Shown: positions 6,818-14,926, counted from the first letter of the stretch. The stretch: 16,725 nucleotides of DNA from Rhodocyclaceae bacterium UBA5602 (GCA_002424865.1 DILC01000030.1:1-16725); one strand, 5' to 3'. Made by a program: numbers and translations. Notes: generated from the letters alone by a model not told the origin.

Positions 6818-9130
6818 TCATTCAGATCGCTCGGGGGCAATGACTTCACGGCCACCGGCGTGATTCATGGGCGAGACCAGCCCGGCTTTTTCCATCGCTT
6901 CGATCATGCGCGCAGCGCGGTTATAGCCTATGCGCAGGTGCCGCTGCACGAGCGAAATCGAAGGCCGACGGTTTTTCAGCACGATTTCGACGGCCTGGTC
7001 GTACATCGGGTCGGCTTCCGCATCCCCGCCCGCCGTCTCGCCAGCGCCGACTTCCTGGCCATCGCTTGCGCCGCCGGCAAGAATTTCATCCATATATTCC
7101 GGCGGGCCAATTTTCTTTAAATGTTCCACCACGCGATGTACCTCGTTGTCATCCACAAAAGCGCCATGCACGCGCACCGGCAGGCCGCTGCCCGGCGGCA
7201 AATACAGCATGTCGCCCTGGCCTAGCAGGGCTTCCGCGCCCATTTGGTCGAGAATGGTGCGCGAATCAATTTTGCTCGACACCTGAAACGCAATGCGCGT
7301 CGGGATGTTGGCCTTGATCAATCCGGTGATGACATCCACACTCGGCCGCTGCGTGGCCAAAATCAGATGGATACCGGCCGCCCGGGCTTTTTGCGCCAGG
7401 CGGGCAATGAGCTCTTCCACCTTTTTGCCGACCACCATCATCAAGTCGGCCAATTCATCTATCACCACCACAATATGCGGCAGGGTGGTTAAAGGCTTGG
7501 GCGGCATGCCCGTATCCAGCAGCGGCGGGACGGGATCGGGGATGCTTTCACCCGCTTTTTCGGCTTCGTTAATTTTGCTGTTGAAGCCTGCCAGATTGCG
7601 CACGCCCAGGGCAGACATGAGCTTGTAACGGCGCTCCATCTCGCCCACACACCAGTTCAAGGCGTTCGCCGCCTTGGCCATGTCCGTCACTACGGGCGCT
7701 AACAAATGCGGAATACCTTCGTAGATCGAGAGTTCCAGCATCTTCGGGTCGATCATGATCATGCGCACATCTTCCGGGCCGGATTTGTACACCAGCGACA
7801 AGATCATCGCATTCACGCCCACCGATTTGCCCGAACCGGTTGTTCCGGCCACCAGCAAATGCGGCATTTTGGCCAGATCCGCCACCACCGGCTGGCCACC
7901 GATGTCTTTGCCGAGCGAAACAGACAAGTGGGACGCCATGCCGTGATAAGCCTGCGAACCGATGATTTCTGACAGGCGCACAATCTGCCGTTTCGGATTG
8001 GGTAATTCCAAAGCCATGCACGACTTGCCCGGCACGGTTTCCACCACACGGATGGACACCAAGGACAGCGCGCGCGCCAGGTCTTTCGCCAAACCAACCA
8101 CCTGACTGCCTTTCACGCCCACCGCAGGCTCGATCTCATAGCGCGTGACCACGGGACCAGGGTAGGCGGAAACGACTTTGGCCGTCACATTGAAATCAGC
8201 CAACTTGCGCTCGATCAAGCGCGAGGTAAATTCCAGCGTGTCGTTGGAGGGCACATCGTCCGGATTGTGCGTGGGCTCTGTGAGCAAGTGCAAAGGCGGC
8301 AGCGCCCCCTCGGAGGCATCAAGAAACAAGGGCGACTGGCGCTCTTTCTCGACGCGCGCAGCCGCTTTGGGCGCCAAGGGAATATCCAGCGTCACCGGTT
8401 CAATTCTGACGGGAATAGCCGGGCTTTCCTCAACCTTGCGGCGTTCGGTTTCAACCACGGCCTCGCGTTGCACCGCCACTTGACGCCCATAGCGGCGATC
8501 CTGCCAGCGTTCCCAGAATGCCCGGGCACCCGTCACGATGGCCTCCAGCAAACCACCAAATTTCTCTGCAATGCCCGTCCATGAAAACCCGGTAAATAAG
8601 CTAAAGCAGACCATGATCACGACCAGCAGCACGAGCGTGCCGGCAGAAAAACCCAGAAACCTTGCCGTCAGCTGGCTGATCTCCAAACCCAGCAAACCAC
8701 CCGGCGCCAAAGGCAGCGCTGTCTGGATGCTCCAGAAGCGCATGGATTCGAGCCCGGCGCTTGCCAATAACAAGAACAAGAAACCAAGACCCGATTGCAG
8801 GAGAGATCGCCGATCAACATCAAACAGGCTGCTCAAGCGGTGATAGCCCCGCAGCAACAAAAAGAAAGGCAGCACAGCCAGCCACCAGGCAGACAAGCCA
8901 AACAGAGAAAGCAGCAAGTCAGACAGCCAGGCACCCATGCGCCCACCGGGGTTCATCACTTGCGCTACGCTAACCGCGTGTGACCAGCCCGGATCAACCG
9001 CATGAAAGCCCCACAAAATAATGGCCAGGTATAAGCCAAGCAGGCCCACCATGAGCCAGCGTGCTTCTTCTACAACAGCACTGACTCTCTCAGGCAGGGG
9101 GTTTGACCGGGATGCAGGTAAAGTACTCAT
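6818..9130 (-). CDS. ftsK: FtsK DNA translocase
   Basis: Septum-anchored DNA pump that clears the chromosome dimer-resolution region and activates XerCD at dif. The 770 residues show about four membrane helices (25-45, 65-95, 110-125, 160-182), a short linker, then the motor: Walker A GTTGSGKS at 429-436, Walker B IVVVIDE at 553-559, and ATQRPSVDVITG after it. The winged-helix gamma domain that reads KOPS sequences is at about 708-770 (DQAVEIVLKNRRPSISLVQR). The linker between motor and gamma domain, 685-707, is glycine/alanine/glutamate-rich and carries a dispersed 22-bp repeat. It is the first gene of an ftsK-alkB-lolA run. No clear ribosome binding site precedes the ATG. Confidence 0.97.
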   Translation of the reverse strand: MSTLPASRSNPLPERVSAVVEEARWLMVGLLGLYLAIILWGFHAVDPGWSHAVSVAQVMNPGGRMGAWLSDLLLSLFGLSAWWLAVLPFFLLLRGYHRLSSLFDVDRRSLLQSGLGFLFLLLASAGLESMRFWSIQTALPLAPGGLLGLEISQLTARFLGFSAGTLVLLVVIMVCFSLFTGFSWTGIAEKFGGLLEAIVTGARAFWERWQDRRYGRQVAVQREAVVETERRKVEESPAIPVRIEPVTLDIPLAPKAAARVEKERQSPLFLDASEGALPPLHLLTEPTHNPDDVPSNDTLEFTSRLIERKLADFNVTAKVVSAYPGPVVTRYEIEPAVGVKGSQVVGLAKDLARALSLVSIRVVETVPGKSCMALELPNPKRQIVRLSEIIGSQAYHGMASHLSVSLGKDIGGQPVVADLAKMPHLLVAGTTGSGKSVGVNAMILSLVYKSGPEDVRMIMIDPKMLELSIYEGIPHLLAPVVTDMAKAANALNWCVGEMERRYKLMSALGVRNLAGFNSKINEAEKAGESIPDPVPPLLDTGMPPKPLTTLPHIVVVIDELADLMMVVGKKVEELIARLAQKARAAGIHLILATQRPSVDVITGLIKANIPTRIAFQVSSKIDSRTILDQMGAEALLGQGDMLYLPPGSGLPVRVHGAFVDDNEVHRVVEHLKKIGPPEYMDEILAGGASDGQEVGAGETAGGDAEADPMYDQAVEIVLKNRRPSISLVQRHLRIGYNRAARMIEAMEKAGLVSPMNHAGGREVIAPERSE
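7032..7053 (+). repeat. 22-bp dispersed repeat, copy 2 (inside ftsK)
   Basis: Identical over 22 bases to 45-66. It lies antisense to the ftsK reading direction and encodes EVGAGETA (residues 693-700) in the flexible linker between the FtsK motor and gamma domains. Confidence 0.6.
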
Positions 9131-9499
9131 GAAAGAAAAAGCTTACGCAAAGGCAATGGAATACAAATGAAAGAACGACGGTAAATAAAGGCAATAACCC
9201 TGACCAGCCATTGACAACCGTCCGCAATAAAACGTGGTTCCAAAGAGCATGCCCCTAACGCACATAGCGCCGATGAGCCGCCCCGAATCATGAAATCCAT
9301 CAACTACTCGTTGCACCAAGGGCTGGCAAATGAACCCGCCCCGCCCATCCTCCCCTCGCGGAGAGGCTTCTACCCAGCGCGCTGCGCCCGGTGATTACAC
9401 AGTGACACAGCGCATTCGCCCAGGCCTTTCACGCTAAGGGACATGCCCCCAAAGCACAGGGCCCGACAGCATTGATGACAACGCCCCTTGACCCCAGAC
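9131..9499. other. Non-coding stretch between ftsK and motB
   Basis: About 370 bp with no convincing gene on either strand. It must hold the ftsK promoter: TTGTCA on the minus strand (9217-9212) is a good -35 hexamer, but no matching -10 box is found at normal spacing. It also holds the end of the motB transcript and one copy of a GC-rich intergenic repeat at 9334-9387. No strong terminator hairpin with a T-run was seen after motB. Confidence 0.6.
9334..9387 (+). repeat. GC-rich intergenic repeat, copy A
   Basis: About 54 bp, with the core CCCATCCTCCCCTCGCGG, matching 46 of 54 positions of the reverse complement of 13321-13374. The central part forms an imperfect hairpin, CCTCCCCTCGCGGAGAGG. 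Both copies are between genes. It resembles REP-type or similar small dispersed elements; the family is not identified. Confidence 0.6.
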
Positions 9500-10474
9500 T
9501 TACCGCGCCTGAGGTTGCATCGCGGGATTCAAGGCAGCCGGAGTACCAGGCTTTTGCGCTGGATTCAGGCCATCCTCAACCGCCTGGGCATTTTCCGCGT
9601 CAAGTGATTTTCCGTCCGCCAACAAGGCCTCTTCCGTGCGCTTGTTCATGATCACAATGCTGATACGGCGATTGATAGGATTGTAAGGGTCTTGCTTGTC
9701 AAACAATACTGTCGATGACATGCCAACAACGCGCATTATTTTATTATCATCCATCCCGCCCGCAATCAGCTCCCTGCGTGATGCGTTGGCGCGATTGGTC
9801 GACAGCTCCCAGTTGCTGAATTCACGCCCTCCGCTGGCATAGGGCTGGGCATCCGTGTGTCCTGCCAAGCTGATATGGTTCTCAACCTTGTTCAAGGTCT
9901 TTCCAATCTCGCGCAAAATAATCCGGGTATAAGGCTTAACCTCTGAACTCGCCGAATCAAACATGGGGCGATTCTTTTCATCCACAATTTGAATGCGCAA
10001 ACCCTCGCTCGTCAGGTCAAGCAATAACTGGTTCTTGAACTGTTTCAACACTGGACTTGCCTCAATTAACCTCTCCAGCTCACCCTTTAACCCTTGCAGC
10101 TTTGCGCGCTCAGCTTTTTCGTATTCCGCTTTGAGCTTTTGCAAGTTAATGGTCTTTCTGGGTGCTTTAACGTCCCCGGATTTAACCTGCCCGGTCGATG
10201 CCGTTAAATCCTTGCCTCCACCTTGAATGACGGAAGAGGAGTCCCCCGAGCCGGAGCCTCCGGCAAGAGAGACCTTCAAAGGATTCTGGAAATAGTCGGC
10301 AATGCCTTTCAAGTCAGCCTTTGTCGTCGAACCAAGCAACCACATCAGCATAAAAAAAGCCATCATGGCTGTCACAAAATCGGCATAGGCAATTTTCCAC
10401 GCCCCCCCGTGCGCACCACCCCCGCTTTTTTTGATTTTCTTGACCACAATGGGTCGCTTGGTATCGTCACTCAT
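9500..10474 (-). CDS. motB: MotB flagellar stator protein
   Basis: Stator subunit that anchors the proton channel to peptidoglycan. The 324 residues begin with a basic cytoplasmic segment, then one membrane helix (about 28-49, WKIAYADFVTAMMAFFMLMW) with the proton-carrying Asp32, a plug-like segment at about 52-65, a coiled region (110-140), and an OmpA-like peptidoglycan-binding domain (about 150-280). The latter shows AGHTDAQPY (204-212), NWELSTNRANASRREL (221-236) and NRRISIVI (268-275). The tail is proline/alanine-rich. It follows motA by 46 bp on the same strand. Asp32 and the absence of sodium-motor features favour a proton stator. Confidence 0.96.
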   Translation of the reverse strand: MSDDTKRPIVVKKIKKSGGGAHGGAWKIAYADFVTAMMAFFMLMWLLGSTTKADLKGIADYFQNPLKVSLAGGSGSGDSSSVIQGGGKDLTASTGQVKSGDVKAPRKTINLQKLKAEYEKAERAKLQGLKGELERLIEASPVLKQFKNQLLLDLTSEGLRIQIVDEKNRPMFDSASSEVKPYTRIILREIGKTLNKVENHISLAGHTDAQPYASGGREFSNWELSTNRANASRRELIAGGMDDNKIMRVVGMSSTVLFDKQDPYNPINRRISIVIMNKRTEEALLADGKSLDAENAQAVEDGLNPAQKPGTPAALNPAMQPQAR

Positions 10475-10520
10475 CCGCTTAGCTGCATCAACTTATGTAA
10501 ACAGTGCCAAAAGAACCTTT

Positions 10521-11378
10521 TTACCGGTTTTTGCGCGCTTTTAAATCTTCTTCCAACTCGATAAAACCAGGGCGATCGCCTGAGTAAAGCACTTTGCGCC
10601 CGAACTCGACAGCGACTTGCGGGGCATAACCATTCATGCTGGCCAAAAGCACTGTTTTAATCACTTGAAATATCTTCCCTTCTTCTTCAACCTTTTGCTC
10701 TAGCTGACCAGCGATAGGCGCAATAAAACCGTAAGCGAGCAAAATACCCAAAAAGGTGCCGACCAGGGCGCCACCAATCATTTTCCCTAAAACAGCGGGC
10801 GGCTCCCCCACGGAACCCATCACATTGACCACGCCCATCACTGCCACCACAATACCAAACGCCGGGGTGGCATCCGCTAATTTAGCCACCGTATGCACCG
10901 GAACATGCGCCTCCTGGTGATGCGTTTCGATTTCTATATCCATCAAGTTTTCGATTTCGAAAGCATTCAAATTCCCCCCGACCATCATGCGCAGATAATC
11001 ACAAATAAACTCCATCACGTGATGATCGTCCACAAGGTTTGGATACTTGGAAAAGATCGCACTTTCATGTGGATTCTCAATGTCATTTTCAATCGACATC
11101 AAGCCCTCTTTGCGCACTTTTGAAAGCGTCTCAAACAGCATCGCCAATAAATCCATATACAGCGCCTTGTTAAGCTTTGAGCCTTTAAAGACTTTAGGCA
11201 GCGCGCCCACCGTTGCCTTGAGCGCCTTAACACCATTGCCCGCCACAAAGCCGCCCGTGGCCAAGCCCAGGATAGCGAGATATTCCATCGGCACCCACAG
11301 CGCAGCCAAGCTGCCATGCACGGCATAAGTACCGACAGATGCAAGAAGAATAACGATATAACCAATAATTAAAAACAT
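10521..11378 (-). CDS. motA: MotA flagellar stator protein
   Basis: Inner-membrane stator subunit forming the proton channel with MotB and driving the rotor through FliG. The 285 residues have four membrane helices and the large cytoplasmic loop. Torque residues Arg89 and Glu97 (RKEGLMSIE) correspond to Arg90 and Glu98 of E. coli, and channel prolines Pro172 (ATPAFGI) and Pro221 (YGFIAPIAG) to Pro173 and Pro222. NGYAPQVAVEFGRKVLYS near the C-terminus is also conserved. An AAGGTG ribosome binding site lies upstream of the ATG. It starts 83 bp after a diguanylate cyclase gene and precedes motB, so the three may share a transcript. Confidence 0.97.
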   Translation of the reverse strand: MFLIIGYIVILLASVGTYAVHGSLAALWVPMEYLAILGLATGGFVAGNGVKALKATVGALPKVFKGSKLNKALYMDLLAMLFETLSKVRKEGLMSIENDIENPHESAIFSKYPNLVDDHHVMEFICDYLRMMVGGNLNAFEIENLMDIEIETHHQEAHVPVHTVAKLADATPAFGIVVAVMGVVNVMGSVGEPPAVLGKMIGGALVGTFLGILLAYGFIAPIAGQLEQKVEEEGKIFQVIKTVLLASMNGYAPQVAVEFGRKVLYSGDRPGFIELEEDLKARKNR

Positions 11379-11461
11379 ATCAATGCACCTTGAATGCCCT
11401 AGTTGATTTTAATGCCCTGCATAAAGCAGCTTCAGCAGTTTCCAGAAAGCCACTTAATAAC

Positions 11462-13261
11462 CTACGCGGCAACCACCCGATTCTTGCCAGACCGCTTGGC
11501 AAGATACATGGCCGCATCGGCACGATCCAATGTTTCTTCCGGGTGTTCCATATCGTCAACCTCGGCTACTCCGCAGCTGAATGTAATTAAAATCCTTTCA
11601 TCGTTCAGCATAAAGAAATTCTTCGTCAGCGCGCGCTGGACACGCGCCATCGCCTGAACTGCAACATCCACAGGGGTGTCGGGCAGCAAAACAACAAACT
11701 CTTCGCCACCATAACGCGCCAATACATCTTGCGGACGAAGCGTTTGCTGGACTATGGTTGCCAAGTGCACCAGCGCCGCATCGCCAACCGTATGGCCTCG
11801 CGCATCGTTAATCTGCTTAAAGTTATCGATATCAAGAAAAGCAACACTCAGAACGCCACCCAGACGTTTTTGACGTTGAATTTCCTTATGCAAGACTTCA
11901 TCCAGCCCCTTGCGGTTAAGTGCCCCTGTCAATGAGTCATGACGCACTAACTGAGTAGTGGCGGATAACTCGTTCTGCAACCGCTCGACCGCCTGCTCAG
12001 CTTCAAGTACACGGCCTTGCAGCAGGCTCAATTCATCACGCGACCTGGCTGTGTCCAACTGCACTATGCGTGTTTCCTGTATCACTTCATTTAAGACAGC
12101 CGTGATTTCGGCAACATCTCTCGCCTGACTAATTTTTGCCGAAAATGTTTCAACCTTGCCGTGATAGCTGGCTGTCGTCTCGGAAAAATTGGTCAAATGA
12201 TCCACAAAAGAAGCCAGCATCAACTTCAAGCGGTCATTGGCTGCAGTGAGATCCCGCTTGAGCATCCCTTGCTTGACCACCACATCTTTGATGCGGCTCT
12301 CAACCTCATCCAAGCGGCGTAACTCGAGCGGGGCGTCCAGCAAGTTACGAATCAGCTCAACCTGACCCGTCAGCCACTGATCTTCCAGCACCAGCTCGCT
12401 AATGTTATCGACAATCAGCCGCAGCAAACGCAATAAAGTGGCATGCAACTCAGTATCATCTTCAACTGCAAAATGAGCGCGATAGCTCAATCGCTTCAAC
12501 CGCTCAGCGATTCCTGCCATGGAAGCGGCGTCATGAGCCTGCCTCACTGCGGCAGAAATCTCCCTAGTTTCACGCACCAGTTCTGGTTTTTTTTGCACCA
12601 CAGAGATCAGCGTGTCATCCAGGAACTGCACCACCAGCGCTTGCAAAACCGACCATCCATCCTGCCAGCGCAAGGACGCTGGCGAAGCTTTCACTACGCT
12701 TGCAACAGCGCTGACCGCCTGCTCGCCAGCCTCTTGCGGCGCAACACCCGAAACGCCGCCGGACTTCTGCTGATAAAGCAGTACCTTCTGCCGCTCCCAA
12801 GCGCTGATCAGGGACTGAAGCCGAGAAAAAAGCAGATCGCCTGTTCCTGATGCGCTCAAAACGTGTTCGAGTGCCTGTTTTTTTTGGCTATCGGCCAAAT
12901 CCTCATGCGAGGTTTCAAGTTGCCGCAGCAATCTGCGAATTAAATCAGCCCACGACACCATCGATTCCACTTGTGACGCAGACAACTCGACTAGCGCAAG
13001 CTTCAAATCCTGCCAACTTTTCTGTGCAATCGCCGCTTCCACCTGCCTGACAAAATTGATCTGTTTTGCGTTTTGACGGGGTAACTCGGCCTGCAAAGAC
13101 TTTAACTCAGTCTCGGGAAATGCTTCAATCCCAACGATTCCTGAAATCTCGTGGAAGACTGTTCGATAATTATCGGGTGTAGGCTGCAGCTTTTGTAACG
13201 CCAACGAGCGCAAGGTCTCTCGTGCGACCTCAAGAGGCGAAAGTGACGAAGGTTTAGACAT
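11462..13261 (-). CDS. GGDEF diguanylate cyclase with helical N-terminal region
   Basis: Predicted to make cyclic di-GMP from two GTP. The C-terminal GGDEF domain spans about 435-599: HDSLTGALNRKGL (441-453), FLDIDNFKQIND (475-486) with the metal-binding Asp477, and active site GGEEF (518-522). RPQD at 509-512 is an intact RxxD inhibitory site five residues before it, so feedback inhibition by product is expected. The first 430 residues have no membrane helix and no recognised sensor; they open with ARETLRSLALQKLQPTPDNY, a motif seen in other betaproteobacterial cytosolic cyclases, and a long heptad-like region at about 320-440 leads into the catalytic domain. It lies directly upstream of motA on the same strand. 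The signal it senses cannot be told from sequence. Confidence 0.93.
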   Translation of the reverse strand: MSKPSSLSPLEVARETLRSLALQKLQPTPDNYRTVFHEISGIVGIEAFPETELKSLQAELPRQNAKQINFVRQVEAAIAQKSWQDLKLALVELSASQVESMVSWADLIRRLLRQLETSHEDLADSQKKQALEHVLSASGTGDLLFSRLQSLISAWERQKVLLYQQKSGGVSGVAPQEAGEQAVSAVASVVKASPASLRWQDGWSVLQALVVQFLDDTLISVVQKKPELVRETREISAAVRQAHDAASMAGIAERLKRLSYRAHFAVEDDTELHATLLRLLRLIVDNISELVLEDQWLTGQVELIRNLLDAPLELRRLDEVESRIKDVVVKQGMLKRDLTAANDRLKLMLASFVDHLTNFSETTASYHGKVETFSAKISQARDVAEITAVLNEVIQETRIVQLDTARSRDELSLLQGRVLEAEQAVERLQNELSATTQLVRHDSLTGALNRKGLDEVLHKEIQRQKRLGGVLSVAFLDIDNFKQINDARGHTVGDAALVHLATIVQQTLRPQDVLARYGGEEFVVLLPDTPVDVAVQAMARVQRALTKNFFMLNDERILITFSCGVAEVDDMEHPEETLDRADAAMYLAKRSGKNRVVAA

Positions 13262-13320
13262 GCAAAGTATCCAGGTTATTAACGTGAAACAACGCCATTG
13301 GGCGCCAGGTCACTCCTCTC

Positions 13321-13374
13321 GCGCAGCGAGCCAGATAGAAACCTCCCCGCGAGGGGAGGATGGGAGGGGCGGGA
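13321..13374 (-). repeat. GC-rich intergenic repeat, copy B
   Basis: Reverse-complement match (46 of 54) to 9334-9387. It holds a perfect hairpin, CCTCCCC-GCGA-GGGGAGG, at 13342-13359, better preserved than in copy A. It lies upstream of the diguanylate cyclase gene and downstream of the methyltransferase gene. Confidence 0.6.
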
Positions 13375-13447
13375 CTTATGCTGCCTTTCGCATGTTTCAT
13401 CATCAGCGGGTGGTATTTGCTTACCACGAGCGTTAGGGCAGAATATA

Positions 13448-13477
13448 CCTTAGTGCTTGCCTTAGCGTTTACCTTAG
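13448..13477 (-). promoter_or_regulatory. Three CTAAGG motifs at 12-bp period
   Basis: CCTTAG occurs on the plus strand at 13448, 13460 and 13472, exactly 12 bp apart; on the minus strand it reads CTAAGG. TATATT, a fair -10 hexamer, abuts the array at 13447-13442 on the minus strand, pointing at the cyclase gene about 180 bp away. It may be an operator array or a short tandem-repeat relic; no binding protein is recognised. Confidence 0.35.
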
Positions 13478-13533
13478 GGTCGCATGGAAAACTTAGCCTT
13501 AATTCGTGCTGAGCATGAAAGACAATATCTGCA

Positions 13534-14358
13534 TCATTTTGACAGCCAGCTGTCTCCCGCCATCAGTTTTTCGCCTGGACGATAAAGATACAGTTTAGTT
13601 CTCCTGCGGTCAGGCACATCAACAATCGCTGCGGGGGCCAATTCGGAGATCGCAAAGCTATTACTGATGAGACATGAGCCAGGCACCATTTCGGCGTGCA
13701 TTTTGACGCCCAGCCGGGACATTGGCGCAGGCGAGAGAAAGGCATAAACCACTTGGCAATCATGGAATGGATAAGTCCAAAAGTCCCCCCTGACAATGGA
13801 AAGATTAGCGATGCTTTGGGCATGCAGCCAAGCCCATGCCCAGGTTAAGGGCGCGTGCTCTATGCCAACAAACAAACAGTCCGGCCGCGCCCTGGCCAAA
13901 TGCCTGAGCAAGGCGCCATCACCGCAGCCAATATCCATCACTTTGCAGGGCGTTTGGGGCAAAAGTGACAGCACCGCCTGCCGACTCGGCTGATTAGTCA
14001 AGTAGAGCGGGATTTGGCCTATGTCTGTGCGCCAGAAAACCAGCAAAACAATTAAAAAACAGGCAAGCCAGAACTCAGGAGGCAATGCAAGGCGATGAGC
14101 CAGCACAATACCGGGCATAAATACGGCATGTATCCATAACCACCAGACGGGAGCACGCAGGATTCTGGCTAGCAGCGCGGCAATCCCGCCCTGAAGGATG
14201 GCCAGAACCATCAGGTTCACCGGCGTCCACGTCGTTGGCCAAGGGACCAAGCCTGCACTCAGCCAGGCAAACAGCGGCAGCAATCCCAAAACAAGCGCAG
14301 CGCTCACCGCTTGAACGAGGAAAAAGCGCCTTAACGGATGCGCATTGTGTATTACCAA
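13534..14358 (-). CDS. Membrane-anchored SAM-dependent methyltransferase
   Basis: Predicted class I methyltransferase attached to the inner membrane. The first 110 residues hold about four hydrophobic helices (about 12-38, 46-66, 70-88, 94-109). The soluble part starts at IPLYLTNQPSRQAV; motif I is VMDIGCGDG (140-148), the acidic residue ending strand 2 is Glu167 in FVGIEHAP, and GDFW (191-194) with VVYAFLSP follows as motif III/IV-like sequence. The substrate is unknown. The frame has no ATG before residue 50: the furthest upstream start is a TTG, with a weak GGA nine bases before it, and a GTG at residue 18 is an alternative that would trim the first helix. It follows the lipoprotein gene by 43 bp on the same strand and may be translated with it. 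Confidence 0.78.
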   Translation of the reverse strand: MVIHNAHPLRRFFLVQAVSAALVLGLLPLFAWLSAGLVPWPTTWTPVNLMVLAILQGGIAALLARILRAPVWWLWIHAVFMPGIVLAHRLALPPEFWLACFLIVLLVFWRTDIGQIPLYLTNQPSRQAVLSLLPQTPCKVMDIGCGDGALLRHLARARPDCLFVGIEHAPLTWAWAWLHAQSIANLSIVRGDFWTYPFHDCQVVYAFLSPAPMSRLGVKMHAEMVPGSCLISNSFAISELAPAAIVDVPDRRRTKLYLYRPGEKLMAGDSWLSK

Positions 14359-14401
14359 AGCTTGGCATCCAAAGAGGCCGCCCTGTCATTACCGCGGCCA
14401 G

Positions 14402-14926
14402 TCACTGGGCTGGCGTGGCTGTATTGCCTGGGGTTTCGTCAGGCGGGGTGACCGCGGCCTCGCCTTCTTCCTGTCCGGTTTTCGATGTTGAGATGGCTGC
14501 ATATGATAATTGACCATCTTTCACGCTGAAACTGCCCAGCAAATCCCCCGGCTCCGGCGGGGGCGTTTGATAGGTCTGAAAAGCACAGTTTTCAAGCGAA
14601 GTGACATACCAGCGCTTGTCTGTATTCAAGATAAAAATATCCGGCTCCGGCTGATAAACATTTATCTTGAACTGGTCGGATGGAAGGTCTTTTAACACAT
14701 AGCGCCGCTGACAATTGGGCAGCCCCGCAACAATGAGCGCACTCTCCCATGGCCCGCCAACATAGGCTTGATCGCGTACGATGGTCAATGACTGCTCCGG
14801 ATTGCTGGTATAGAAAAAAGCGTGCTGGCTTTTTCCGCAGGCACTGAGCAAAACAGCACACCCCATCCACACCGCACAGCCCAAAAAGCCAGGCCAAGTG
14901 CATTTAAATCTGATCCACGCAAGCAT
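14402..14926 (-). CDS. Small predicted lipoprotein of unknown function
   Basis: A 174-residue protein with a lipoprotein signal: hydrophobic stretch then LLSAC, with lipidation predicted at Cys30. The mature part has two further cysteines (72 in GLPNCQRRY and 114 in LENCAFQ) that could form a disulfide, and ends in an E/P/T-rich tail. The pattern VRDQAYVGGPWES...NCQRRYVL resembles uncharacterised betaproteobacterial lipoproteins, but I do not recognise a function. The ATG at 14926 is preferred because AGGTG lies eight bases upstream; a GTG three codons earlier would overlap that site. It sits just upstream of the membrane methyltransferase gene. Confidence 0.75.
   Translation of the reverse strand: MLAWIRFKCTWPGFLGCAVWMGCAVLLSACGKSQHAFFYTSNPEQSLTIVRDQAYVGGPWESALIVAGLPNCQRRYVLKDLPSDQFKINVYQPEPDIFILNTDKRWYVTSLENCAFQTYQTPPPEPGDLLGSFSVKDGQLSYAAISTSKTGQEEGEAAVTPPDETPGNTATPAQ

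Noticed and set aside
9131..9499. Hidden small RNA or CRISPR-like repeats upstream of ftsK
   Set aside because: No regular repeat-spacer pattern and no paired promoter and terminator; only the single dispersed repeat copy stands out.
13541..13554. Palindrome GACAGC-CA-GCTGTC near the methyltransferase stop
   Set aside because: It lies in coding sequence, has only a 2-base loop and no T-run, so it is not a convincing terminator or operator.
14075..14389. ATG-started 104-aa frame overlapping the methyltransferase start
   Set aside because: It has good ATG codons, but its sequence is low in hydrophobic pattern and unrelated to the conserved frame; the methyltransferase frame alone continues into motif I.
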